DNA from: Cylindrotheca closterium
Lineage: Eukaryota > Bacillariophyta > Bacillariophyceae > Bacillariales > Bacillariaceae
Assembly: GCA_933822405.4 (NCBI GenBank)
Contig: CAKOGP040000224.1
Coordinates: 1,023 to 65,022 of the forward strand
DNA: 64,000 nt
Reading direction: 5' to 3'
The notes under the pieces are model-generated. The model was not told where the DNA came from and searched no databases. It saw only the letters and a program-made list of their open reading frames with translations. Numbering within the stretch: the stretch's first letter is position 1; each line of letters starts with the position of its first letter. Below, in pieces: positions 47,784 through 57,901 of the stretch. The position numbers and the translations under genes are program-made.

Positions 47784-48467
47784 GATGGTATAATGTTTGA
47801 GTTTTCTTTGGACTAGAGTATTGTTGTATTGTTGCAGCGAGTCTTACTGCAGTCTTATATTTTCCGGTAGGTGAGTCAGATACCTTGAACTTGATCCGAT
47901 GAATTTTAATTAATATTCTGGTTGCAGGACTTTTTATACTTTATATATGCATCATGATGTTCGCCATGCAGGCCCGGCTTTTTCGCATTTCTTTTTCCCA
48001 GTTTTCAAAACTTGTACTGTAGGGCTTTCATACCTGCCTGATCAGAATCCTTGTATTTAATAAAAACTGGGGGAATATTCATTGTCGTGCGTGGACCAAA
48101 AGGAAAACCTTTTGCTCATTTTTCACCTCTGTCAAAGCGAAGAGCGGCCTCACACGCCGTGTTTCGTACCGGCAGTAAGGTTATTGACAAGATCTACCAT
48201 TCTTCGATCTCTCATCCTTGGATATTCCTTTCATTCACCTAGTTTCTACATTGTGTTGAACTGTACTACTGATACAGCATCAGTACAGATGCCGTTTGTC
48301 GTACCGTAAGTCATAATATAAAAGCCATGGTTTTAGGACTCTTTCTGAACCTCTTGGTTGTACGTTGGACCAGACATAGAAAGGTTCAGCTCATCGTCAC
48401 CCCATATCATATATCGCATCATTGATTGATTGCACTGCACTCTAATCAACGAATATAAGGCAACATA
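47784..48467. promoter_or_regulatory. Divergent intergenic region, no supported gene
   Basis: 684 bp between copy 2 (minus) and the rhodanese gene (plus). It must hold two promoters. The left part is not obviously similar to the copy 1 promoter. Short ORFs at 48051-48309 are unsupported. Confidence 0.4.
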
Positions 48468-49082
48468 ATGACGACAGAAGAGACTTCGCCAAGCAATGAT
48501 CAAGTCGAGTCGTCGTCGCCCACTGAGAAGGCTTGTGACGAAGAATGGCGCAAATATCGCAGCAACTTTCCCTCGATCTCCTACATGACCTCGAAGGAAT
48601 TAGTACAACAAGAAGATAAAGTAATGTTGGTGGATGTTCGGACGGATGCGGAACAAAAGGTATCCATGATACCCAATTCCATGACTTTTGAGGAATGGAA
48701 ACAAAACGAACTACCAAAGCTTATTCAGGCAGATGCTGATGATTCCTCCAAGAAGGCGGATAACAATAAGATTGTATTTTATTGCACGATTGGATATCGG
48801 TCCGGAGTAGAAGCAAAAAAGTTTCAAGATGCCTATCCCGATTTGAAGTTCTACAGCCTGGATGGCATTGTTCCGTATACACAGTTAGGGTTACCATTGG
48901 TTGAACGAAACCAAACGAATAAAGAAGAGCAGCCAAAGGAAACCAATCGTGTTCATGTATTTGGTCCTGCTTGGTCCAAGTTTGCCAATCCAGAATTTGA
49001 TGTTGTCATCTTCTCCAAGACCAAGTTCTTGATGGAAGGAATAGCGGTCAAGTTCAAGCAGTTCTTTGGTGGAACCAAATAA
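48468..49082 (+). CDS. Rhodanese-domain protein
   Basis: Single-exon protein of 204 residues. Residues about 40-150 form a rhodanese-like domain: MTSKELVQQEDKVMLVDVRT at the start, and the active-site loop CTIGYRS with Cys106 and Arg111. That C-x4-R-S form is typical of catalytically competent rhodaneses, which move sulfane sulfur. The strand FYSLDGIVPYTQLGLPL follows. The C-terminal 45 residues (FGPAWSKFANPEFDVVIFSK) are an extension I do not recognise. There is no clear targeting signal, so a cytosolic location is the default. Substrate is unknown. Confidence 0.87.
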   Translation: MTTEETSPSNDQVESSSPTEKACDEEWRKYRSNFPSISYMTSKELVQQEDKVMLVDVRTDAEQKVSMIPNSMTFEEWKQNELPKLIQADADDSSKKADNNKIVFYCTIGYRSGVEAKKFQDAYPDLKFYSLDGIVPYTQLGLPLVERNQTNKEEQPKETNRVHVFGPAWSKFANPEFDVVIFSKTKFLMEGIAVKFKQFFGGTK

Positions 49083-49628
49083 TAATACTACGAGTAGTCC
49101 TAGTACGGCACTGCTGATGCTGCTGCGAAGTGGATCTTGATATGACTATACTACAGTATATTGAATATAATATCAAAATAGATGACATCAAATCGAATTA
49201 TGAACCCAATGATTGGTATAGAAAGATATGCCCACCATGTAGCTACGGTCTCATTTTTCACCGGTAGGAGATGAGCTCAATACAGTACAGTAAGCTGTAC
49301 TGCCGTCATCAGATCACTTTTACTGCAGGTACATACAGTATCTACCGGTAGTAGATCACGACTGATGTGATGAGAGTGATGAAACCTTTTGCAATAATTA
49401 GAGCTATTGAAGTACACGTGTACCTGGTTGGATTGATTCATTCATTCATTTCACTCGGACGCCGGAAGGACTGATAGCAAATCACATTGAAGACGAGGAA
49501 GATGGAAATCCAAAATCCAACGATCGATAAACTACAATCTACAATCAACCGCAAAGCTGTAATTCAGTACATATATACAGTACAGAACGCAGCCATTGTT
49601 CCCTTTCTCGCATGCATTCACAAGTCCA
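49083..49628. other. Intergenic, promoter of the large carboxylesterase
   Basis: 546 bp with several GTACTGTAC- and TACCGGTAG-like palindromes (about 49280-49350). A TTG-initiated extension of the next gene enters its right end but is not used. No gene supported. Confidence 0.5.
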
Positions 49629-52553
49629 ATGCAATCTTGGATCCAAGCTTTGTTAATATGCGCGTCTCTGTTCTTCCACAATCAGCAGCACGTATACTTT
49701 TGTCAAGCAAATCCAGATAACGACGACAACAATCATAATAGTAACAATAATAATCAGCACACTACCAACGTTCGAGTCTCTTTGGAAGAACTCGGCAAGG
49801 TACAAGGAACTCGGAGCCAAGGCCTGGATTTCTTTGGAGGAATTCCCTATGCTTCTCCTCCAGTAGGAAGATTACGCTGGGCGCCACCGGAAGAACCACC
49901 CAGTTGGAAACCTCACATCTTGGATGCCTCCCAATTCGGTCCCGATTGTCATCAAATTCCGGACGAAGTCGCCAACCCCTTTGCGTCCATGGACTCCATG
50001 TCCGAAGATTGTTTGTATCTCAATATTTACACACCCGCTGGAGCCTCGTCCTTGACGCGGCGCACCCAATTTCCCGTCATGGTGTGGTTCCACGGAGGTG
50101 CCTTTCAAACCGGAGCCGCGAAACGACCCGAATACGATGCCCGTCGGTTGGCCCAAGAAGAACATGCGATTGTGGTCACGGTCAACTATCGATTGGGAGC
50201 CTTGGGATTCATGGTAGCCAGTGAATTGGGATTGCTGGGTAATTTTGGATTGATGGATCAGCGAGCAGCACTCTACTTTGTCAAACGGCACATTGCCAAA
50301 TTTGGAGGCAATCCCAATTCCATCACCTTGTTTGGGGAATCGGCGGGTGCTGTAATGATTGGATTGCATTTGCAAATGGAGAATCCGGATCTATTTCACA
50401 AGGCAATTCTGCAATCAAATCCAATGGGATATCAGTTTCGGAGTGTCGTGGTGGCAGATTTCCTTGGGGATGCCATGCGACGAGCCGTCGATTGTCGTGA
50501 CTTGCAATCCTTGAGAGCCGAACCAGTGGAAGAAATCATGAGGGCGCAGTCGGCCTTGATGGGAATTCCCCGTAGCGTTGGAGATTTTTTCACTTGGGGA
50601 CCAACACTGACGCATCATCGGACGGTTTACTCCTCTTCGGCTTCTGACACCGGTGCGGAAAAAAGAACTACCACCAGTTCGGGTACTTCCATCATTCGAC
50701 TCGACCGCCATCCTCGTTACTTTTCAGTGGATGCCTACGGTGCCAAACAAAGGGAGGCCAATAAGTTTGCTGTCAACGTATCACAACCCATGTTGAATTT
50801 GCATTTGATTCCTGATCACATTCCAATCATCATTGGCACTAACCGACACGAGGGTGAAATGTTTGTGCATTCAGCGTTTCCACTCACCATGAGCAAACCT
50901 GTCTATTGGATGTTTGTTGGGGCCCTATTCAAGGACTCGGCTACCAGAGTACTAAAGCATTATCGTCCCTACATTGAGCAACTGGAATTGGAAGCCCAAA
51001 AGACTGCACAGGATCAAATGCAAGAAGAGGAATCAAAGCAGTTCTACATGGAAAACGAAGCCATGCTGGAAGCCGAATACCAGAGGTTCTTCAACTCCAC
51101 GAATCAGGATGATGAAAGTCCCTTTGTGGTTTCAGACGAAACTGTGGAAAAGCTGGTCAAGACATTCAATGCTGGAGGGGCACAGGAGGTAGAAAACCCC
51201 GAAGAATCGGTCAAAGAAACTGTTGTCGAAGAGATTGGAGCTCTTGACGAAGAGCAATCCAATAGCTGGTTTAATAATCCCTTTCGTTCAGACCCAGAGA
51301 AACAAGAGTTGAAGAAACGACTAAAGGAAGAACGCATGAAGCAACGAGCGTTGAAAGATGCCGCCAAGGTGAAAATCGATTATCGACCAGTCATGAGTCG
51401 CATTATTAACGATTACTTGTTCCGGTGTTCGAGTTGGCATTATGCACATCTCATTTCCAAGAATCGAGTGTACAAGCGCAAGAACAACAATGTCTATGTC
51501 TACCGATTCTCACAACCCACTCATGTTCCAGGTTACAAAGAGTGCTGGGGAAAGGCATGCCACACGGCGGAGTTGCCATATGTCTTTGCAACGATGGATG
51601 TCATTCGTTCCAATTATTCCACACTAAGCAAGTATGCCCAAGAGGAAGCACCCGTGCCACCAGACTACCGATATACTCAAATATTGAAGGCTCATCGAGG
51701 AGAACTAGAGGAGTTTGCTACTGGTGTATCCACAACTACAAATGCCACTGCATCAGAACTTCTTTCGAGCTATCCAAAGTCATTTCAGAAGATCCTGAAG
51801 CATTTCTTTGGCGACTACTTCATCGACGACCCTGACGAGGAAATTGCCTCGGACATGGCTCGAAGATGGGTCGCCTTTGCACGGACAGGGGATCCCAATT
51901 ATGAGGGTGCGAAGATCCAATGGCTCCCTTGGCGATACACTCCGAAAGAGGAAGAGCAGTCAGCGTCGTCCCATGACTACGTTCCATGGAAGGAAGACTT
52001 CGATGTCTGGTCGGAAGAAGATTTGACAAAAGATTCGTCTTGGTCCGATAACAAACTCGGAAGAGCGTTTCGTCGACGAGCATTGGAGGCATTGCATATG
52101 GAAGTGATCGAGGACGATGGACTTCGGACAGAACTGAAACGAACGAGTATCAATCAGAAAGAAACCGCCACTTTTTCAGCCATGAATTTCTTGGCTCATT
52201 TAGGACTCTTTGAAGAGGAGAAGGATGATGATCTACCAACGAAAAATGCTAGTAGACAAGTGCAGAGGATTGCTCAAGAAATGGGAGTTCTGGGCACTGG
52301 GTTGAAAGGAAGCGACGAGAATCGAGGAACATCAGCCTACAACAATTGGGATGACGATTTCTTTCCACAGCTATTGGAGCTGAAGTGGCCACCAGAAGAC
52401 CGACTGATCGAACGGGATTGCACTTGTGACTTCTGGGAGAAAATTCGATGTAAGAAATTCGCGATTCTTTCCAATTCATTTATTCATGGCGGATCTAACA
52501 TTGTTGATGCTCCATCTCAGATCGGTATTGAAAAATCGTCTTTTTTTATTTAA
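49629..52553 (+). CDS. Very large secreted type-B carboxylesterase
   Basis: Cholinesterase-like serine hydrolase, 974 residues from ATG 49629, about twice the usual family length. A hydrophobic start (MQSWIQALLICASLFF) suggests a signal peptide, followed by an Asn/Asp-rich linker. Family landmarks are FFGGIPYASPPVGRLRW, EDCLYLNIYTP, WFHGGAF, and the nucleophile GESAG with Ser238. The acid is in NRHEGEMF and the histidine in ACHTAELPYVF. Between acid and histidine lies a ~200-residue charged insert (about 445-600) rich in Glu and Lys, and a further ~200-residue tail follows the domain. The last exon may differ: a GTAAGA donor at 52450 and a CTCAG acceptor at 52520 would remove 71 bp and end the protein EKIRYRY with a stop at 52529-52531 (943 residues). 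Confidence 0.85.
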   Translation: MQSWIQALLICASLFFHNQQHVYFCQANPDNDDNNHNSNNNNQHTTNVRVSLEELGKVQGTRSQGLDFFGGIPYASPPVGRLRWAPPEEPPSWKPHILDASQFGPDCHQIPDEVANPFASMDSMSEDCLYLNIYTPAGASSLTRRTQFPVMVWFHGGAFQTGAAKRPEYDARRLAQEEHAIVVTVNYRLGALGFMVASELGLLGNFGLMDQRAALYFVKRHIAKFGGNPNSITLFGESAGAVMIGLHLQMENPDLFHKAILQSNPMGYQFRSVVVADFLGDAMRRAVDCRDLQSLRAEPVEEIMRAQSALMGIPRSVGDFFTWGPTLTHHRTVYSSSASDTGAEKRTTTSSGTSIIRLDRHPRYFSVDAYGAKQREANKFAVNVSQPMLNLHLIPDHIPIIIGTNRHEGEMFVHSAFPLTMSKPVYWMFVGALFKDSATRVLKHYRPYIEQLELEAQKTAQDQMQEEESKQFYMENEAMLEAEYQRFFNSTNQDDESPFVVSDETVEKLVKTFNAGGAQEVENPEESVKETVVEEIGALDEEQSNSWFNNPFRSDPEKQELKKRLKEERMKQRALKDAAKVKIDYRPVMSRIINDYLFRCSSWHYAHLISKNRVYKRKNNNVYVYRFSQPTHVPGYKECWGKACHTAELPYVFATMDVIRSNYSTLSKYAQEEAPVPPDYRYTQILKAHRGELEEFATGVSTTTNATASELLSSYPKSFQKILKHFFGDYFIDDPDEEIASDMARRWVAFARTGDPNYEGAKIQWLPWRYTPKEEEQSASSHDYVPWKEDFDVWSEEDLTKDSSWSDNKLGRAFRRRALEALHMEVIEDDGLRTELKRTSINQKETATFSAMNFLAHLGLFEEEKDDDLPTKNASRQVQRIAQEMGVLGTGLKGSDENRGTSAYNNWDDDFFPQLLELKWPPEDRLIERDCTCDFWEKIRCKKFAILSNSFIHGGSNIVDAPSQIGIEKSSFFI

Positions 52554-52970
52554 AAAAAAGAAAGCGACAGGAGTGTGCCAATGAAGAGAAAAATTGAAGT
52601 CAGAATCACTTGGAACTCGCCACGTTTCTGCTCAATAAGTCCCTTGGACCTGACGGCTGTTTCACAAATATGAGCAACGCGTTTTGATATTATTTCTTCG
52701 ACCTCTTTTTTTACACCCATCATTTCTTTCGTCAAGAACAAGTGCGGTTTGGTGACGAATCAGCTCAGAAATGTCAACCGTCCACCGCCTTATATATGTT
52801 TACAGAAATTTCCGACTAAACCTTAATTGCCAATTCTGAAATGGCGAGAAAAGCTCCCGTTGCCCGACCCTATTTGTTCAGTCACAAATCGAATATGCCC
52901 CAATCTCGTCGTACTCACAAATTTCTTCCGAGTGAAATACTTGAAAGACCACAATCACTCCAGCAAGATA
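52554..52970. other. Intergenic, promoter of the first small CRAL-TRIO gene
   Basis: 417 bp. An upstream ATG at 52841 opens an 82-codon frame that overlaps the next start in another frame; it could act as an upstream ORF but nothing shows that it is used. Confidence 0.4.
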
Positions 52971-53864
52971 ATGAACGCAATCATCTCAAGGACAAGCCTT
53001 TTCAAGAAGCGAAAGAGACAGTCATCGAAGAAACCTCCTCTGGGATCATCTTCTTTCCTTACGCAGAAGAGTGTCTCGGATACATTTGATGACCAACAAG
53101 AAAGTGCCGCCTCTGAGCATCAAAGGCGAAGAGAACTGGAATGCATCCTGCATTTGGTGGAGGGATGCCGGCTGGCAAACATTCCTGCTTCTTCAAGCAT
53201 GATCTTTCGCTTCGCATGCTACTACAACTTTGACTACGAGGTGTCTAGAAGTGCCCTTTTGCAAAGATTTGATGATCCACATCTTCACCTTCGAATGGAA
53301 GGTGAAATGATCAAGCAGTTCCAAAACTTGGTTCTTTTCCCACTTCCAGGTCTCAGAACCAAGAACAATCATCAGGAAGTGCTATACTTTCACGCATGCC
53401 GCCACTTCCCAGCGGAGACCGATACTGAAGTGCTCATTAATAACATGTGCTACGTCTTCAACGATATGAGCTTGTCTCAAGAACAGTGTCGTAACGGGGT
53501 TGCACTCCTCATTGATTTGAACCAGTGGACTTTCAAGAACTTCACACCCGAATGCGCCAACAAGTTTCTCAAGGCAATGCAACATCAAGTACCGACAAAG
53601 CTAGCCACCATTTTGATAGTGAACGGGCCGCGCTGGTTTCCAAAAGTTTATCGTTGTGTGTTCAAAAAAATGCTGTCCACAACACTTGTTAAGAAAGTTC
53701 ACATCATAAAACAGTCAAAGTACTTGCAAGACTATCTGATGGATGGTTATGGAAAGTACTTGCCATTGGAAATGTCACGTGGTGGGCAAAACTCAAGTGA
53801 GATTTTGGAAGACTACATGGACAGGAAGATTTATGAAGAGTCAAGCAACTACAGCATGGGCTAA
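52971..53864 (+). CDS. CRAL-TRIO (Sec14-like) protein, small family copy 1
   Basis: Protein of 297 residues from ATG 52971 (MNAIISRTSLFKK); a TTG-started longer frame is not used. After a basic, Ser-rich N-terminus, a helical part (RRELECILHLVEGCRLANIPAS, FRFACYYNFDYEVSRSAL) matches the CRAL-TRIO N-terminal region. The lipid-binding core is GVALLIDLNQWTFKNFTPE, then ATILIVNGPRWFPKVYR and the end YLQDYLMDGYGKYLPLEM, all typical of Sec14-type folds. It should bind a phospholipid or other hydrophobic ligand. Two related copies follow at 54449 and 59621; this one is the most diverged. Confidence 0.85.
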   Translation: MNAIISRTSLFKKRKRQSSKKPPLGSSSFLTQKSVSDTFDDQQESAASEHQRRRELECILHLVEGCRLANIPASSSMIFRFACYYNFDYEVSRSALLQRFDDPHLHLRMEGEMIKQFQNLVLFPLPGLRTKNNHQEVLYFHACRHFPAETDTEVLINNMCYVFNDMSLSQEQCRNGVALLIDLNQWTFKNFTPECANKFLKAMQHQVPTKLATILIVNGPRWFPKVYRCVFKKMLSTTLVKKVHIIKQSKYLQDYLMDGYGKYLPLEMSRGGQNSSEILEDYMDRKIYEESSNYSMG

Positions 53865-54448
53865 TTCTAAATTGATGATCGATTTTATTCTAGCTTCGGT
53901 TATTGTTTTCTAGAGACAGGATGGATCTAAAGTTGATTTGGATTCATTCAATCGTCTACTCTAGTAAACTACAGTAGTATTTTTCTGGACTTCGAAGATT
54001 CCAAGCATCGAGGTCGTGTTTCGAAGCTAACAATAACCATTATGACCTGGTGGTAGGTAACTTTGGAGAGGCCAACAACGCAACTTTTGTAAGCCCATTT
54101 CAACTGTCACTAAATGGTTCAAGACCACATCGCGACAACTCTTTGGCCATACGGTACAAGGTACACATCACCAATTCCAAGATCACACTTTTAACTTGAA
54201 ACTCCGCAAAAGTTCAAGCACATTGTACAGTACATTACCAGGTTTTCATTTATATTAGACAAAACTTACGTGGTTTTTTTTTAAAAGTGGGAGAAAAGAA
54301 GAAATATAGCAACATCTTCAACAGGCATTAAAAGCTCGTTACGCCACCACCACGTCATCACCAAGTCACAATGTACGAATTCAGTATACCGGTACACCTA
54401 AAAGAACATTTACAACTTCACAAAAAGCAACAAAACAAAAGACAAAGC
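53865..54448. other. Intergenic between the first two small CRAL-TRIO copies
   Basis: 584 bp. Contains GTACAGTACATTAC-like palindromic sequence near 54226-54238 and a TATACCGGTAC word near 54385. No gene is seen. Confidence 0.45.
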
Positions 54449-55307
54449 ATGCCGAAAACAAGGTTCCCAAAAGCAACACTCTTTCTGAGGCAGCACAAGA
54501 GAAAGGGCGATGCAAAAGGGGAAGAAAAAAGAGCGTCCTCCATGACTCCGAGAGTACTATCGGATTCATTCCATTCCCACGACGATGGAGCTACTCCGAA
54601 TGACTATCAGAACCGAAAAGAAGAGGAATGCCTCCGAAATCTAGAAGAAGAATGTCGCTCGGCAAACATAGCAGCCTCTGAGAACATCGTCTTTCGCTTC
54701 GCTTGCTATTACAACTTTAACTATGACTTCGCTAGGACTGCCATCGCTGAAAAGTTCAATGATCCCCATCTACATCTTCGAATGGAAGGCGAGCTAAGGC
54801 AACAGTTCGGGTCTCATGACCAAAAACCTGAAGCACGAAGTACTCTACTTTCATGCCTCGCGTCATTTTCCAGCAGAAGTCGATACTGAATTGCTCATCA
54901 AGAACATGTGCTATGTTTTCAACGAAATGAGCCTTTCAGAAGAACAGTGCCGCAATGGAGTTGTGTTAATAGTCGATTTGAACCAGTGGACGTTCAAGAA
55001 CTCCACAGACGAATGCGCGAACAAGTTTCTAAAGGCAATGAAGCATCAAGTGCCAACAAAAGTAGCATCGGTTCTCATAGTGAACTCTCCCCGTTGGTTC
55101 CCCAAGGTTTGGAAGGTTCTAAAGAAAATGGTTTCTCCATCCTTTGCAAAGAGATTCGTCATTCTAAAGAATCAGCATCAATTGCAAGACTATTTGATGG
55201 ATGGTTACGAAAATTACCTGCCAGTCGAAATGGGATTTTGGCGCGATTCAACAGAGATCGTTGAGGATTTTGTAAACATGAAGATTCATGCTGAACCTAA
55301 TCTTTGA
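54449..55307 (+). pseudogene. CRAL-TRIO small family copy 2, broken by a 26-bp deletion
   Basis: From ATG 54449 (MPKTRFPKATLFLRQ) the frame matches copy 3 through HLRMEGEL and then shifts. Copy 3 has 26 bases between CAGTTC and GGGTCTCATGAC-type sequence that are missing here, at the junction 54808/54809. They would encode the QNLVIFPLPG segment seen in copies 1 and 3. Downstream, the frame beginning near 54816 is intact to the stop at 55307 and carries VASVLIVNSPRWFPK and LQDYLMDGYENYLP. As 26 is not a multiple of three, translation from the start ends early. The rest of the gene is clean, so the loss looks recent. A rescue by splicing is not suggested by any donor or acceptor. Confidence 0.85.
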
Positions 55308-55427
55308 TATGCCAATCACGTACGAGAAAGAGAACAGCCAGGTAACAGTCATATGACCTGATGGAAGTTTTTGCATATCTTTTCATAATTCTCGATCAGT
55401 TTTGTTTCATCGTGGCTGTCTTCCTAG

Positions 55428-55528
55428 CTTGTAATGCCATCGTCTTCCTTTTTGCAGGTTAGCTTGCAATGCCATAATCTTCCATTTTGTAGGTTGGCTT
55501 GAAATGTCATCATCTTGCATTTGCAGCT
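55428..55528. repeat. 35-bp degenerate tandem repeat, three copies
   Basis: Units begin CTTGTAATGCCATCGTC at 55428, CTTGCAATGCCATAATC at 55463 and CTTGAAATGTCATCATC at 55498, each ending in a T-rich stretch and GCAGG/GTAGG. Period is exactly 35 bp. Confidence 0.9.
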
Positions 55529-56429
55529 TCTAATTTTGTGCTGTCATGTGAGTGACACCAAATAATGCTTTCGTAAGTCGACCAATTGGTTGACCGAGAT
55601 CAATTTCAACTATGTCTATGTTGGTTGCTTGCATCTGCAACATGGCTGTTCTAATTCATTTCGATAACAATCCTTAGATTTGGCTTTCTTGGTGCTAAAT
55701 GAAACAGGTGGCTTCATAGCAGGGAGCTAGGAGATACTTCGGAACCGCGCGAGTCGTATCTTTCTCAACGCTCGAGCCCACGCCTCACGCTTACAGTGCC
55801 ATACTGGTGGAAGTCGGAGCCCAGTAGTGTTTGCCCTAATCCTACCGGAAGGTCATCATTTTCGATAGCTAATAACCAGGCAACTTGTGACCATCCAGCT
55901 GTTGAGCTGAACGGCCCATATATGACCCCGATCCGCGAATTCCCAACCCAAAATGTGGCAGGAATTTGGAATTCTGGTGACAAAGTAAAAATTTCAAAAA
56001 GCAGCTATGGACCTAGAACCTTTTCAGGTCGCTAGAGAATAGTTTGCCCATTCCTTGTAAAAAATTCCAAGTTGCTAGGAGGTCGTAGAGGGGCTTCACT
56101 ACAGAAAACAACATTTGTGTAACGGCTAAAAAAGAAACCGTTATCAAGTCGATTGAGTCAATTAGTAAGTCGATTGAGTCAATTCCGATTTTGACTCGTG
56201 TGATTACCAAAACGAAAAACAAGAGGTAAGAGGGCGATCTCCTACCATACGACCTTGTTGCGATTACATTTTTAGATAAATTTCCCGGCGATATTATAAA
56301 TATATACCTAAACTAGACCTCTGCATACTCTAAATTGCGAAAGTGGCTAGATTCGATCACAGGGAAGGAAATTCGACCAAGTCAAAGAGAAACCTTAGGA
56401 AAGAGAGAAAAAAATAAGCTAGCCTAGAA

Positions 56430-57490
56430 TCTATTTACCGGCGCAGCACTCCAAAACACCGCCCAAAGTCGATACTAGTTGGTATTTGGACAACTTTGAA
56501 CTTAGTGCCATGGTGTCTGGGTACTGACTCGGCGACTGAGAAGGATTCCTGACACCAAGTTTCATAAACCTGGATTGACCACTGTAGCAGGGTGATTGCC
56601 ATTGAATCGCTTGCACGTAGAAATCACCCATTCCAAGCCCCCCAATCTCATCATACATACCCATGGACGACAACTGTATGTTGGAATGAAGAATTCTGAG
56701 GAAATTCGGTCCACACCAATACCATTTCCCATTTTGGACCGAATTTCACTGAAAACTCTTCCCATTTTTGTTAGATCATTCTTGATCTAGGCCGAAAAAA
56801 TGTAAAGAAACCAGAAAATAGAAACAATAGGTATCCAAGGGACCTTCTGGTGTATTGTTGAATGTATAGTTGTCTCCAGGGCGGCCACACCGACCCTCAT
56901 GATGACAGGTGACACGACAGCAGCAAACATTCGGATTCAAAAATCTCAGCCAATATTCCATAGAAAAAGCAACCGAATGGATCTCCGAGTAGGTATGGTC
57001 ACTGCGAAGCTTTCCAGCACATGTTGCATATGAGGCCTTGCCCTCTTGACCTTCTGCTGACCAGATTAAGCAACCCAACAGAACATGTTTGGCGAATTTT
57101 GGTAGATTGTAGTGTAATGGAGGCGAAAGGAATAGTGAATCGCCGCTCCAGCCATAGTCCATCTATCAAACATGCTTGCCATAACATGTTATTCAGTTTT
57201 TACTTCTCTGGGCGCCCACACCGGCTACCCATTGTGATGGACGAATTCCCAACTCAATATTGTCGTGTGAAAATCGTCCTGTAGGAGCCCAGATACCGCA
57301 CATCAAATGATACCACCGTCTTTCCTATAACATAATAAGCAACTTCCGAAGAAAATTTGACATCTTTACTGCCTTGCGACTGCGTGGGGTCCCAAATCCA
57401 TGCAAAAACCGAATTTCAGACCTCGTTTATGTGTCTTTTGCAGTCATTTCAGAGGTGAAAGGAACAAACTCGTCCATTTCACCTCATACA
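56430..57490 (-). repeat. Degenerate dispersed repeat, copy B
   Basis: Partner of 35330-36400, in the same orientation and order. It carries the same minus-strand words LGMGDF (about 56630) and W-I-W-D-P-T-Q-S-Q-G-S-K (about 57366-57401). Stops interrupt every frame between them. Confidence 0.7.
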
Positions 57491-57901
57491 AACAAGATAG
57501 ATACGGTCACGACAAAGGCCGCTTCCAAAATGCAAGAGTTTTCCTCCCGAGGGTGGTGATTTCCTCGGCCTGAAGGCATACCATTGTTGGTGGAAAGAAG
57601 AATTGATGTGATTGAAGACGATCTCAACTGAAGGGCGCATAGAGGTGCGCGAAGAGTTAGACGTCTGATTACGTACGGAAAATACTGGTTCGCGCGCAAA
57701 TTCTTGCTAAAGTACCAGGCGCCTCGTTGAATTTTTGCGTGGAACCAAAATGGAACCCAAAAACATCCGAGATTTCTGTTTTTTCCAAAACCACATCAAA
57801 TTCACGTTGCTTGAAAGCAGAAGCAGAATGGGATTTTAATCTTGCTACTGCACTGCTTAGCCTACAAAAAGGAATGTAATTCATTGGATCTATTACCAAG
57901 C

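Larger units (their letters stand above)
55308..57901. other. Gene-free repeat-rich region
   Basis: 2.6 kb. It contains a 35-bp x 3 repeat (55428-55528), the left inverted-repeat arm (55917-55958), a 19-bp direct duplication near 56143-56182 (AAGTCGATTGAGTCAATT), and dispersed repeat copy B (56430-57490). No supported gene. Confidence 0.65.

Noticed and set aside
48051..48309. Two overlapping small ORFs ahead of the rhodanese gene
   Set aside because: Non-ATG starts and no content; they lie in a promoter region.
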